Shown: positions 1-7,661 of the stretch, one piece after another
Position numbering within the stretch: the stretch's first letter is position 1
Layout of the letters: every line of letters starts with the position of its first letter
DNA from: JADJYF01 sp050186725
GTDB lineage: Bacteria > Pseudomonadota > Gammaproteobacteria > Ga0077536
Reading direction: 5' to 3'
NCBI GenBank assembly: GCA_050186725.1
Contig: JBFWYG010000010.1
Location: forward strand, 44,410 to 108,409
Length of the DNA: 64,000 nt
The notes under the pieces: model-generated
What the model was told of the DNA's origin: nothing
What the model saw: only the letters and a program-made list of their open reading frames with translations
The model's database searches: none
Translations under genes and position numbers: made by a program

Positions 1-1
1 T

Positions 2-409
2 GGACTGCGCGGCGCTGGCGTCGACGAGGCGCGCATCCATTACGAGCTGTTCGGCGCCTCCGCGGCCGATGCGGCGGCCGCCATCCTGCGCCACCAGGCG
101 CGCGCGCGGCGCTATGGCGGCAAGGTGAGCCGCGTGACGGTCAAGGCCGACGGCCGCGAGACGGTGTTCGACCTCTCGCCGGACGGCGAGAACATCCTCG
201 ACGCGGCGCTCGAAGCGGGCGTCGATCTGCCGTTCGCCTGCAAGGGTGGCGCCTGCGCGACCTGCAAGGCGCGCGTCACCCACGGCGAAGTGGAGATGGA
301 TGTGCGCCACGCGCTGGAGGACAGCGAGATCGCCGCCGGCTTCGTCTTGAGCTGCCAGGCGCATCCGCTGTCCGACGAGGTCACCCTGGACTTCGATCGC
401 GCGGTGTGA
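2..409 (+). CDS. paaE: Phenylacetyl-CoA epoxidase subunit PaaE, C-terminal part
   Basis: The gene enters from the left edge and is open from base 2 to the TGA at 407-409, giving 135 residues. The start of the fragment reads like the end of the NAD-binding reductase domain (HYELFG). It is followed by a plant-type 2Fe-2S ferredoxin domain with the cysteine pattern CKGGACATCK and a later distal cysteine in LSCQAH. In the family, PaaE passes electrons from NADPH through FAD and the cluster to the PaaAC di-iron oxygenase, which epoxidises phenylacetyl-CoA. The next gene, paaX, overlaps it by four bases, consistent with a phenylacetate operon whose other genes lie to the left. The reductase domain itself cannot be checked here. 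Confidence 0.88.
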   Translation, partial: GLRGAGVDEARIHYELFGASAADAAAAILRHQARARRYGGKVSRVTVKADGRETVFDLSPDGENILDAALEAGVDLPFACKGGACATCKARVTHGEVEMDVRHALEDSEIAAGFVLSCQAHPLSDEVTLDFDRAV

Positions 410-1347
410 GCGTGGGACGGGCCGGCGCCGGCGCGCCGCTCGCCGCGGCGCTGGACACCCTTGCGCGGTCGCTCGCGCCGCGCGCCGGCTCGCTGGCCGT
501 CACCCTGTTCGGCGACGTGATCGCGCCGCAGGGCAACAGCGTGTGGCTCGGCGACCTGGTGGCGGCGATGCGCGACTTCGGTCTGAACGAGCGCCAGGCG
601 CGCACCGCGCTGTTTCGCCTGGTGCGCGAAGGCTGGCTGGAAGCGCGCGCCGTGGGACGACGCAGCCTCTACGCCTACACCGCGTGGGGACAGCGCCAGT
701 ACGCGCGCGCCGCGGAACGCATCTATGCCGCCGGGACGCCCGCCTGGGACGGGCAGTGGACCCTGGTGTCGAATGTCGCGCTCGCGCCCGCGATGCGCGA
801 CGAATTGAAGCGTCGACTCGGCTGGCTCGGCTTTGGCGCGCTTGGCGCCGGCCTGCTCGCCCATCCACGCGCGCCGCGCGCGGCGCTGACCGACACGCTG
901 CGCGAACTCGAGTGCAGCGAGCAGGTGGTGGTGTGGCACGCCACGGCCGCGCTGGACGCACCGCTCGTGAGCCTGGTGCGCGGCGCCTGGCGGCTGGACG
1001 AACTCGGCCAGCGCTTCGCGGATTTCGTCGCGCGCTTCCAGCCCTTCGAGGCCCTGCTGCACGGCGAGGTCGCGCCCAGCGAGGCCTTCCTGCTGCGCGT
1101 GCTGCTGGTGCACGAGTACCGGCGTATCCTGCTGCGCAGCGCCGATCTGCCACCCGAACTCTTGCCCGGCGCCTGGCCCGGGCACGCGGCGCGCGCACTG
1201 GCCTCGCGCCTCTACCAGGCGCTGCATTCGCCGGCCTGCCTGCACGCGAGCGCGGCGCTCGCGAACGAGCACGGGCCGCTGCCGGCGCCGGACGCGGCCT
1301 TTGTCACGCGCTTCGGCGGACTCGTCGCCGACCCTCGAAACGGCTGA
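406..1347 (+). CDS. paaX: PaaX family transcriptional repressor
   Basis: 313 residues, near the usual PaaX length. The GTG start overlaps the paaE stop (GTGA), which points to translational coupling. Residues from about 30 to 90 form a winged-helix segment (LFGDVIAPQG, then NERQARTALFRLVREGWL) typical of PaaX. The rest matches the PaaX central and C-terminal regions (for example WDGQWTLV). PaaX-type proteins repress phenylacetate genes and release DNA when phenylacetyl-CoA binds. Its place directly after paaE supports control of that operon. The ligand is inferred from the family and not read from the sequence. Confidence 0.88.
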   Translation: MSVGRAGAGAPLAAALDTLARSLAPRAGSLAVTLFGDVIAPQGNSVWLGDLVAAMRDFGLNERQARTALFRLVREGWLEARAVGRRSLYAYTAWGQRQYARAAERIYAAGTPAWDGQWTLVSNVALAPAMRDELKRRLGWLGFGALGAGLLAHPRAPRAALTDTLRELECSEQVVVWHATAALDAPLVSLVRGAWRLDELGQRFADFVARFQPFEALLHGEVAPSEAFLLRVLLVHEYRRILLRSADLPPELLPGAWPGHAARALASRLYQALHSPACLHASAALANEHGPLPAPDAAFVTRFGGLVADPRNG

Positions 1348-1427
1348 CGCTTGCATGGCTATTTGCGCGAGCCGCCACTAGCATTAGGCACCCCGGCGCC
1401 CAAGCCGGCCTGCGAGGTTTCAGCGTC

Positions 1428-2858
1428 ATGAGCATCGCCGCCACGCCCAGCGCCCTGCGCGAGATCGCCGACATGCCGGCGCCCAAGGGCTTGCCGCTGT
1501 TCGGCAACTTCTTCGAGATCGATCTGAATCACTTCCACCAGGTGCTGGAACGCTGGGCCGATCAGCTGGGGCCGGTATACAGCTTCGCGATCGGGCCGCG
1601 ACGCATGGTGGCGCTGGCCGACCCCGAGGCGATGAAGCGCATGTTCCGCGAGCGGCCGGACACCTTTCGGCGCACGCGCCGCCTGGCCGACGCGCTCGCG
1701 GAGATGCGCTTCACCGGCGTGTTCTCGGCGGAGGGCGATACCTGGCGGCGCCAGCGCAAGCTGGTCGCGATGGCCTTGAACACGGCGCATCTGAAGTCCT
1801 TCTACCCGAGCATGCGCATCACCACCGAACGCCTGCTGGCGCGCTGGCAGCGCGCGGCGCGCGACGGCGTGGACATCGACTTGTGCGCGGATCTCATGCG
1901 CTACACCGTCGACGTCACCACCCAGCTCGCCTTCGGCATCGACTTCAACACCCTCGAGACCGAAGGGCCGGTGATCCAGCAGAAGCTCGACAAGGTCTTC
2001 CCGGTGTTGAATTCCCGCATCAACGCGCTGGTGCCCTACTGGCGGCACTTCCGTCTGCCGCGCGATCGCGAACTGGACGCGGCGCTGGCCGACATCCAGC
2101 TGCGGGTCAACGCCATCATCGCCGACGCGCGCGCGCGCATGGCCGCCGATCCCGCGCTGTACGAGGCGCCGACCAATTTCCTGGAGGCGATCATCGCCGC
2201 CAAGGAATCCGAGGGCATCGAGTTATCCGACGAAGACATCTACGGCAACGTCTGCACCTTGCTGCTGGCCGGCGAGGACACCACCGCGAACACCATTGCC
2301 TGGGCGGTGAACTTCTTCATCGAACAGCCGGCGCTCTTCGCGCGCGCGCGCGCCGAGGCGGACGCGGTGCTCGGCCATTCGCCGGTCGCGACCGACGTCG
2401 ACCAGGCCGGCGAACTGCCCTTCATCGAGGCCTTCTACAACGAGACCATGCGGCTCAAGCCGGTCGCGCCGATCAACGCGATGGAGCCGCTGGAAGACGT
2501 GGAGCTCATGGGCTACCGCATTCCGCGCGGCACGGTCGTCATGATGCTCACGCGGCACATGGCGACCGACGAGGCGCGCTTCGGCGACGCCAGGCGTTTC
2601 GACCCGGACCGCTGGCTGCGCGAGACGCAGCCGGCGGGCTGCCCGCACGACACCAGCGCCTACGTGCCTTTCGGCACCGGGCCGCGCTTCTGTCCGGGGC
2701 GCAATCTCGCGCTGCTCGAGATCCGCACCGTGCTGTCCATGCTCTGTCGCAACTTCGAGGTGCGCCTCGCGCCGGGCACGCCGCCGGTGGAGGAGCACCT
2801 GGCCTTCACCATGATGCCGAGGAATCTCATCGTGCGCCTGACGGCGCGCGCCAACTGA
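1428..2858 (+). CDS. Cytochrome P450
   Basis: A 476-residue soluble bacterial P450. The I-helix oxygen-binding motif AGEDTT is at residues 281-286, the ExxR pair is E339 to R342, and the haem loop FGTGPRFCPG at 415-424 puts the thiolate ligand at Cys422. There is no N-terminal membrane anchor. ATG 1428 was chosen because the family start (a proline-rich strand, then LPLFGNFFEID) follows at a normal distance; the same frame is open further upstream inside paaX in the wrong register. No ferredoxin or ferredoxin reductase lies beside it, so the redox partner is elsewhere. The substrate is unknown. It may belong with the small exported protein 13 bases downstream. Confidence 0.93.
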   Translation: MSIAATPSALREIADMPAPKGLPLFGNFFEIDLNHFHQVLERWADQLGPVYSFAIGPRRMVALADPEAMKRMFRERPDTFRRTRRLADALAEMRFTGVFSAEGDTWRRQRKLVAMALNTAHLKSFYPSMRITTERLLARWQRAARDGVDIDLCADLMRYTVDVTTQLAFGIDFNTLETEGPVIQQKLDKVFPVLNSRINALVPYWRHFRLPRDRELDAALADIQLRVNAIIADARARMAADPALYEAPTNFLEAIIAAKESEGIELSDEDIYGNVCTLLLAGEDTTANTIAWAVNFFIEQPALFARARAEADAVLGHSPVATDVDQAGELPFIEAFYNETMRLKPVAPINAMEPLEDVELMGYRIPRGTVVMMLTRHMATDEARFGDARRFDPDRWLRETQPAGCPHDTSAYVPFGTGPRFCPGRNLALLEIRTVLSMLCRNFEVRLAPGTPPVEEHLAFTMMPRNLIVRLTARAN

Positions 2859-2871
2859 AGGGGAGCGAGGA

Positions 2872-3369
2872 ATGAAGACGATTCATGCGACGCTGGTGGC
2901 GGGCGCGGGCCTGCTGCTTTCCACCCAGCTGCCGGCCGCCGACTGCGCCGACGGCAGCGGCCCGCAGGGCGCGGTGCAGAACTACATCACCGCCATGCAG
3001 AACCACGCGTTCAGCAAGGCCTATGACTTCGTCACCGCGAAGATGACCGACGGCAAGTCGCGCGAGGACTGGGCGGCCCAGCAGAAGCTCTTCTACGAGG
3101 GCGGCGAGGTCAACGTGCTCGGCATGGACATCCGCAAGGCGCAGGCGCCTGACGACGACGCGGCCTGCGCCAAGCAGGCCCTCGTGCCGAACATCCTCAA
3201 GTCGCGCGACAAGTTCAACAACCAGGGCACCACCGAGTTCGAGGTCTATACCACCGTCAAGGATGGCGACGCGTGGAAGATCGACGCCCAGGAGACGCTG
3301 TTCGACGCCGAGGGCGTGAAGAAGTGGTTCCCGGGCGAAGAGGTGCCGGATTTCGAGGATCAGTATTGA
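2872..3369 (+). CDS. Small exported protein, unknown function
   Basis: 165 residues. The first 24 or so form a Sec signal peptide: two charged residues, then a hydrophobic stretch, then a likely cut near QLPAADC. The mature part (AVQNYITAMQNHAFSKAYDF, then a WKID strand near the end) resembles the NTF2-like/DUF4878 class of small periplasmic domains, but I cannot assign a family firmly. There is a ribosome site (GGGGAGCGAGG) just before ATG 2872. It lies 13 bases after the P450, so the two may be co-transcribed. The strong palindrome that follows at 3370 probably ends this transcript. Confidence 0.75.
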   Translation: MKTIHATLVAGAGLLLSTQLPAADCADGSGPQGAVQNYITAMQNHAFSKAYDFVTAKMTDGKSREDWAAQQKLFYEGGEVNVLGMDIRKAQAPDDDAACAKQALVPNILKSRDKFNNQGTTEFEVYTTVKDGDAWKIDAQETLFDAEGVKKWFPGEEVPDFEDQY

Positions 3370-3418
3370 AATCGGGGACAGACCCCGGTTGCGTAGCAAC
3401 CGGGGTCTGTCCCCGATT
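3370..3418. repeat. Perfect 23-bp palindrome between convergent genes
   Basis: The arms 3370-3392 and 3396-3418 are perfect reverse complements with the loop GTA. Each arm also holds a smaller near-palindrome, GGGGACAGACCCC. It starts on the base after the stop codon at 3367-3369 and ends 11 bases before the minus-strand halogenase stop, so it can act as a two-way transcription barrier. There is no T-tract on either side. From memory the GGGGACAGACCCC core is widespread in environmental proteobacteria, often near REP-associated Y1 transposases. No transposase is present here. Confidence 0.8.
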
Positions 3419-3429
3419 CACGACATTCG

Positions 3430-4959
3430 CTACGCCGCCTCGGCCTGCTTCAGCCGGTCCAGCGCCTGCCGGTGGTCCGGGAAGTGCTGCAGCATGCCCT
3501 CGCAGAACTTGCGCATCTCGGCCGGCAGGAACACCTGCACGTCGCGCGGCGGCTTGCCTGGGCGGGTCGGGAAGCGGCCCATGCCAGCCAGGATGCAGTA
3601 CCAGGAGGTCGGGCTGTACACCTGGCGTCCCGCCTGGCTGCGCAGTTCGCTCAGGAGATCGCCGCCCCTGTCCCACACGGCGAGGATGCGTTCGAGTTCC
3701 GGCGTCAGCGGCGTCGCCTCGCGCGCGTTCACCCAGTACTCGGTGTCGCTGCGCGAGTTCAACTTGTAGTGGGTGAAGACATAGTTCTTCACGCCGTCGA
3801 AGATCAGATTGATCTTCTCATTCATGTCGGCGCGGTAGCGCTCGCTGAAGCCACCCTGCTCGTAGCGCTGCATGAACATGTCGACCGTGTCCTGCACGAT
3901 CATGAGCGCGGTGGCCTCCAGTGGCTCGATGAAGCCCTGGGCGAGCCCGACCGCCAGGCAGTTGCGCACCCAGGACTTCTCCACGCGACCGACGCGCATG
4001 CGCAGGTGGCGAGCCTCCTGTGGTGAATCGAGCAGGCCGAGCGTCTCGCGCAGTTCGCGCTCGGCGGCGTCCTTGTCGACGTAGTCGGAGGAATACACGT
4101 AGCCGTTGCCGTAGCGGTTGGTGAGCGGAATCTTCCACACCCAGCCGAATTTCAGCGCGCGCGACAGGGTCTCCGAGGGCAGCGTGCCGTCGGCGTCGAG
4201 CGGGGTCGGCATGGCGACCGCGCTGTCGTTGAACAGCCACTGCTTGTAGGGCTGGAACGGCACGTTCAAGGTCTTGCCGATCAAAAGGCTCGCGAAGCCG
4301 GTGCAGTCGACGAAGAAGTCGGCATCCACCTGGCCGTGCTCGGGCGTGTCGACGCCCGCGATGTCGCCGTTCTCGTGCACGCGCACCTGGTTCACGGTGC
4401 CGACGAGGTGACGCACGCCGCGCGCGGTCGACCAGCGCTTGAGGAATTCGCCGATCAGCGCGGCGTCGAAATGGTAGGCGTAGTCGGCCACGTAGCCGGT
4501 GCGCTCGTCGGGTTGCGGCGCGCGGCGGCTGCCGGCGAGGTACTGGGAGATGAAGAAGGTGTCGGGATGCGCGTGCACGTCGAGGTTGCGGCTGCGCAGC
4601 GAGGCGTTCTGGTAGAAGGCGCGGATCGGCCCATCGTCGCTCTGCGAGAAGAACGGGTGGTAGTAGCTCTGGTAGCCGGGCTTCGTCGACCAGTCGGGAA
4701 AGCGGATGCCGCACTTGTAGGTGGCGTTGCAGTGGGGCATCCAGTCCGCTTCGGTCACGCCGATGCGGTCGAAGAAGCGGCGCATCTTGGGTGTCGAGCC
4801 CTCGCCGACGCCGATGATGCCGATGCTGTCGGACTCGAGCAGCGTCACTTCGAACCCGTGTTTCGCCCATCCGTGAACCAGCATCGCCGCGGTCATCCAG
4901 CCGGCGGTGCCGCCGCCGACGATGAGGATGCGCTTGGTGGCTGCGGGAGTCTCGGCCAT
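3430..4959 (-). CDS. Flavin-dependent tryptophan halogenase family protein
   Basis: 509 residues, normal for the family. The FAD-binding GGGTAGW is near residue 15, and the halogenase signature WVWKIP is at 273-278. The lysine equivalent to PrnA Lys79 is K82 in CNATYKCGIRF, and the catalytic glutamate is E348 in EPLEAT. In PrnA the residue after that glutamate is Ser347; here it is Ala349. These enzymes use reduced flavin, chloride or bromide and oxygen to halogenate an aromatic substrate. ATG 4959 is used because a GAGG ribosome site precedes it and the GxGxxG strand follows; the open frame runs further upstream without homology. No flavin reductase or natural-product genes are adjacent, so the substrate is unknown. 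Confidence 0.92.
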   Translation of the reverse strand: MAETPAATKRILIVGGGTAGWMTAAMLVHGWAKHGFEVTLLESDSIGIIGVGEGSTPKMRRFFDRIGVTEADWMPHCNATYKCGIRFPDWSTKPGYQSYYHPFFSQSDDGPIRAFYQNASLRSRNLDVHAHPDTFFISQYLAGSRRAPQPDERTGYVADYAYHFDAALIGEFLKRWSTARGVRHLVGTVNQVRVHENGDIAGVDTPEHGQVDADFFVDCTGFASLLIGKTLNVPFQPYKQWLFNDSAVAMPTPLDADGTLPSETLSRALKFGWVWKIPLTNRYGNGYVYSSDYVDKDAAERELRETLGLLDSPQEARHLRMRVGRVEKSWVRNCLAVGLAQGFIEPLEATALMIVQDTVDMFMQRYEQGGFSERYRADMNEKINLIFDGVKNYVFTHYKLNSRSDTEYWVNAREATPLTPELERILAVWDRGGDLLSELRSQAGRQVYSPTSWYCILAGMGRFPTRPGKPPRDVQVFLPAEMRKFCEGMLQHFPDHRQALDRLKQAEAA

Positions 4960-5058
4960 GGTTTCAACCTCGTACGGAAAAGTCTCGGCGTGAGGACCGC
5001 GTCGGCGCAGTATGCTTCGCCGCATCGCCTCGCGCATGACGCCGCGCAAGCGCGCGGC

Positions 5059-5093
5059 AAAAAAAAACGCGGGATGGTTGCCCATCCCGCGTT
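5059..5093 (-). terminator. Rho-independent terminator after the DUF1329 gene
   Basis: Twelve-base arms at 5066-5077 and 5082-5093 pair perfectly around the loop 5078-5081. On the minus strand the stem is followed by a run of T (A-tract at 5059-5067 on the plus strand). It lies 30 bases past the DUF1329 stop and before the halogenase start, so the two minus-strand genes are probably separate transcripts. Confidence 0.9.
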
Positions 5094-5122
5094 CCTTGGA
5101 ACGGTGAGTTCCCTCGGGACTT

Positions 5123-6556
5123 TTAGGTACCCAGGCGGCGCATGGCCGACTGCGTGATGTAGTCCGAGATGAACTTGGTCGGCTCGATCTGATCGTAGCC
5201 CGACTTCCAACCGCCCTGGCAGGTCTCCGACTGGCAGAAGCGCGTGACACGCTTCGACTGGATGTCGTGGGAGATAACCCAGTTCCAGCTCCACTCGGTA
5301 CGACCGTCCGCCGCCTTGGTCACATGGCTGCCGTAATCCGGCACGCCAGGCTTGCCCTTGTCGACGTCGGTGTTGTAGTACGCGAAGCCCGGCTCGAACG
5401 ACTTCCAGGTCTCACCGCGACGGTCGTAGGAGATCGCCTGCGGGTACTCCAGGTTACGCGCATCGAGGTAGATGCGGCGCTTCTGCAGCGGCGCGCGCGG
5501 GAAGCCGGTGGGCTCGCCCTCGAGCACGATGATTTCCGGAATGAGCGACTTGCCGACGTTGTAGTAGGTGGTGTTCTTCGGACCACCGACGGTCGGATGC
5601 TGCCAGTTCGGCTGGTCGGGACGCCAGTTGTAGTGCATCGCGCCCAGGAACGGGCCGCGGTGGACGATCTTCCAGTTGCCCCAGGTCAGCATCGGGTCGC
5701 CAGCGGCCCACGCGTCGGAGAGGAACAGGTTGATACCGGCGACGAGCGGCTCGAAACGCTGGTTGGTCGGGAACCGGCGCACGCGCTTGAACGCGGGCAG
5801 GTAGCCGTACAGTTCAGGGAACTTGGCCTGGTCGTAGTACCACTCGTTCATGAACGCGGTACCCTTGATGTCGTTCGGCGCGGTGAACCAGACCGACTGG
5901 AAGCGAATCATGTCCTCGTGGCCGTCGAGGTAGGTCTTGCCGCCGTTCGAGTTCGGATTCACCAGACCCTGGGTCTGCTGCTGCGCCCACACGAAGTGGT
6001 ACTCGTACTGCACGTCACCTTCGGGATCCAACGCGTAGGTCGGAATGGCGAAGATGTCCTGGTCGTGACGGCCCCAGGACAGGGTCACGTTGGCGATGCA
6101 CTCCTGGCCGGTCTGCGCATCCGGGAACGGATGGCCGCCGATCCACGGCTTGCCGTCCTTGGTGTACACGTTGCCGTCCGAGCCGAACTGCGCCTGGCCC
6201 CAGTTCTTCAGGGTGGCGTCGAGGTAGTAGGGCGGGAACTGGGCTTCGGTCTCGGTCTGGGTCGGCAGGATGAAGAAGGTACGGCCGTCCTGCGCGACTT
6301 CCTGGTAGACCATCGGGTCGAGCAGGTCCTGGACCAGTTCGACGTTGTCCTTGCTGATGACGTCACCGACCTTGATCTTGCCCTTGGTGTAGGCCTCGAT
6401 GTTGGTCAGTTCTTCGGGATAAGCCTTGAAGCTGTCACCGGATTCGGCCATCAATGGCCACAGGGCGCTCAGGATGCCGGCGCTGCCGAATCCCTTGGCC
6501 GTCTTCTCCATGAAGGCGCGACGGCTGTAGTCGTAGTCGTATTTTTGGATATGCAT
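5123..6556 (-). CDS. DUF1329 domain-containing exported protein
   Basis: 477 residues. The N-terminus carries SRRAFMEK, a good Tat (twin-arginine) motif, followed by a short hydrophobic stretch, so folded export is likely. The body is typical of DUF1329, with regions such as YYLDAT, EWYYDQ and LGAMHYNWRPDQP. In other proteobacteria DUF1329 genes sit with DUF1302 proteins and RND/MMPL exporters in steroid or hydrocarbon gene sets, suggesting an envelope role in handling lipids. None of those partners is beside it here. ATG 6556 follows a strong AGGGGA ribosome site. A perfect terminator follows the gene. Confidence 0.85.
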   Translation of the reverse strand: MHIQKYDYDYSRRAFMEKTAKGFGSAGILSALWPLMAESGDSFKAYPEELTNIEAYTKGKIKVGDVISKDNVELVQDLLDPMVYQEVAQDGRTFFILPTQTETEAQFPPYYLDATLKNWGQAQFGSDGNVYTKDGKPWIGGHPFPDAQTGQECIANVTLSWGRHDQDIFAIPTYALDPEGDVQYEYHFVWAQQQTQGLVNPNSNGGKTYLDGHEDMIRFQSVWFTAPNDIKGTAFMNEWYYDQAKFPELYGYLPAFKRVRRFPTNQRFEPLVAGINLFLSDAWAAGDPMLTWGNWKIVHRGPFLGAMHYNWRPDQPNWQHPTVGGPKNTTYYNVGKSLIPEIIVLEGEPTGFPRAPLQKRRIYLDARNLEYPQAISYDRRGETWKSFEPGFAYYNTDVDKGKPGVPDYGSHVTKAADGRTEWSWNWVISHDIQSKRVTRFCQSETCQGGWKSGYDQIEPTKFISDYITQSAMRRLGT

Positions 6557-6805
6557 TATTTCCCCTGCCTTTCCGAATGGAATGGGTAGAACTGTCGGAG
6601 CGTGGGAACGCGCCCCACCCCGCAGCCAGCACCCCTTGCAACGATGCGCGGACGTATCGCCAGCCGCATAAGGTATCGCAGCCCACGGGTTCGTCCAAGA
6701 CCTGGGGCGTGATGGGGACGTCCCGGGTTCGCCAGTAAGTCCCCCCGTCCGGGCGGGTGGTTCAAGCGCGGCCCGGCCGGCGCGGTCCCCGTCCGGGGTG
6801 AATCC

Positions 6806-6813
6806 TTTAATAT
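6806..6813 (+). promoter_or_regulatory. Possible -10 region for the AsnC-type gene
   Basis: The AT-rich octamer TTTAATAT stands out in a GC-rich 287-base divergent spacer, 30 bases before ATG 6844. A short hairpin (CCCCG, TC, CGGGG) lies just upstream at 6787-6798. No clear -35 box was seen, so this is only a guess. Confidence 0.3.
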
Positions 6814-6843
6814 GCGGCGAGCCGACCTTCGGAGCAGATTCTC

Positions 6844-7122
6844 ATGGTGACCGCGATCGTGCTCATCCAGACCCGCCACGGGCGCACCAAGGAGGTGGCC
6901 CAGGCGCTGGCCGACTTTCCCGAGATCTCCGAGGTCTACTCGGTGGGCGGCAGCTACGACGTGGTGGCCATCGTGCGCGTCAAGCAGAACGAGGACATCG
7001 CCGACATGGTCACCGAGCGCATGGTGGAGGTGGATGGCATCGAGCGCACCGAGACCATGATCGCCTTCAAGACCTACTCCCGGCACGACCTGGAGAGCGT
7101 GTTTTCGCTCGGCATCGAGTGA
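6844..7122 (+). CDS. Stand-alone Lrp/AsnC ligand-binding (RAM) domain protein
   Basis: 92 residues covering only the C-terminal ligand-binding domain of Lrp/AsnC regulators (IVLIQTRHGRTKEVA at the start, VYSVGGSYDVVAIVRV in the middle). The helix-turn-helix half is absent, and this is not a truncation because the protein starts at a proper ATG after GGAG. Such stand-alone domains form small-molecule-binding oligomers and may modulate full-length Lrp proteins. The thioesterase gene follows after seven bases, so it likely heads a small operon (thioesterase, thiolase, CoxG-like). Confidence 0.85.
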   Translation: MVTAIVLIQTRHGRTKEVAQALADFPEISEVYSVGGSYDVVAIVRVKQNEDIADMVTERMVEVDGIERTETMIAFKTYSRHDLESVFSLGIE

Positions 7123-7129
7123 GTCCCGC

Positions 7130-7600
7130 GTGGCGCTGACCTGGTGGCGACCCCACGCGGTGGTGTGGGGCGAGTGCGATCCTTTCGGCCTGGTCTACTA
7201 CCCGCACATGCTGGCCTGGCTGAACGACGTCGAGCACGACCTGTGGCGCGCTTTGGGCCAGCCCATCGAGACCATGATCGCCCGCGACCGCACCACCTTC
7301 GTGATGGGCGAGGTGGCTTTCCGCTTTACCGGGCCCATCCGCTACGGCGAGCCTGTGATGACCTTCCTGCGCCTGGACAATCTCGGTCGCAGCACGGTGC
7401 ACTGGAGCACGCGAGTGGTCCACGGCGAGACCGCCGCCCCGGTATGCGAGGGCACCGCCACCCGGGTCTATGCGCGGGTGCAGGACGACGGCGGACTCAA
7501 GGCCGCGGCCATCGGGCCGGACCTGCGCGCCCTGCTCGCGACCACCCCGCGACCGCCGACGACCCTGCCGCCGCCGCTGGCGGCGGTGCTCGACTGGTGA
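7130..7600 (+). CDS. Hotdog-fold acyl-CoA thioesterase (4HBT/YbgC type)
   Basis: 156 residues. The motif ECDPFGLVYYPHMLAWLNDV near residue 15 is the 4-hydroxybenzoyl-CoA thioesterase signature, with Asp17 as the likely catalytic acid. The long helix and the MGEVAFRFTGPIRYGEPV strand pair match the hotdog fold. It should hydrolyse an acyl- or aroyl-CoA. The start is a GTG seven bases after the AsnC-type gene. With the thiolase and CoxG-like genes downstream it suggests a small CoA-ester pathway, whose substrate cannot be read from the sequence. Confidence 0.85.
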   Translation: MALTWWRPHAVVWGECDPFGLVYYPHMLAWLNDVEHDLWRALGQPIETMIARDRTTFVMGEVAFRFTGPIRYGEPVMTFLRLDNLGRSTVHWSTRVVHGETAAPVCEGTATRVYARVQDDGGLKAAAIGPDLRALLATTPRPPTTLPPPLAAVLDW

Positions 7601-7661
7601 GCCTCGTGCACCGACGACGCTATAGTCGCGTTCACCAGTCTCGAATCACGGACCGCCGGCC

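Noticed and set aside
112..1356. Minus-strand open frame across paaX and paaE
   Set aside because: Arginine- and glutamine-rich with no family features; paaX on the plus strand is well supported.
5267..6589. Plus-strand open frame of 440 codons opposite the DUF1329 gene
   Set aside because: Shadow of a coding strand with clear family similarity, Tat leader, ribosome site and terminator.
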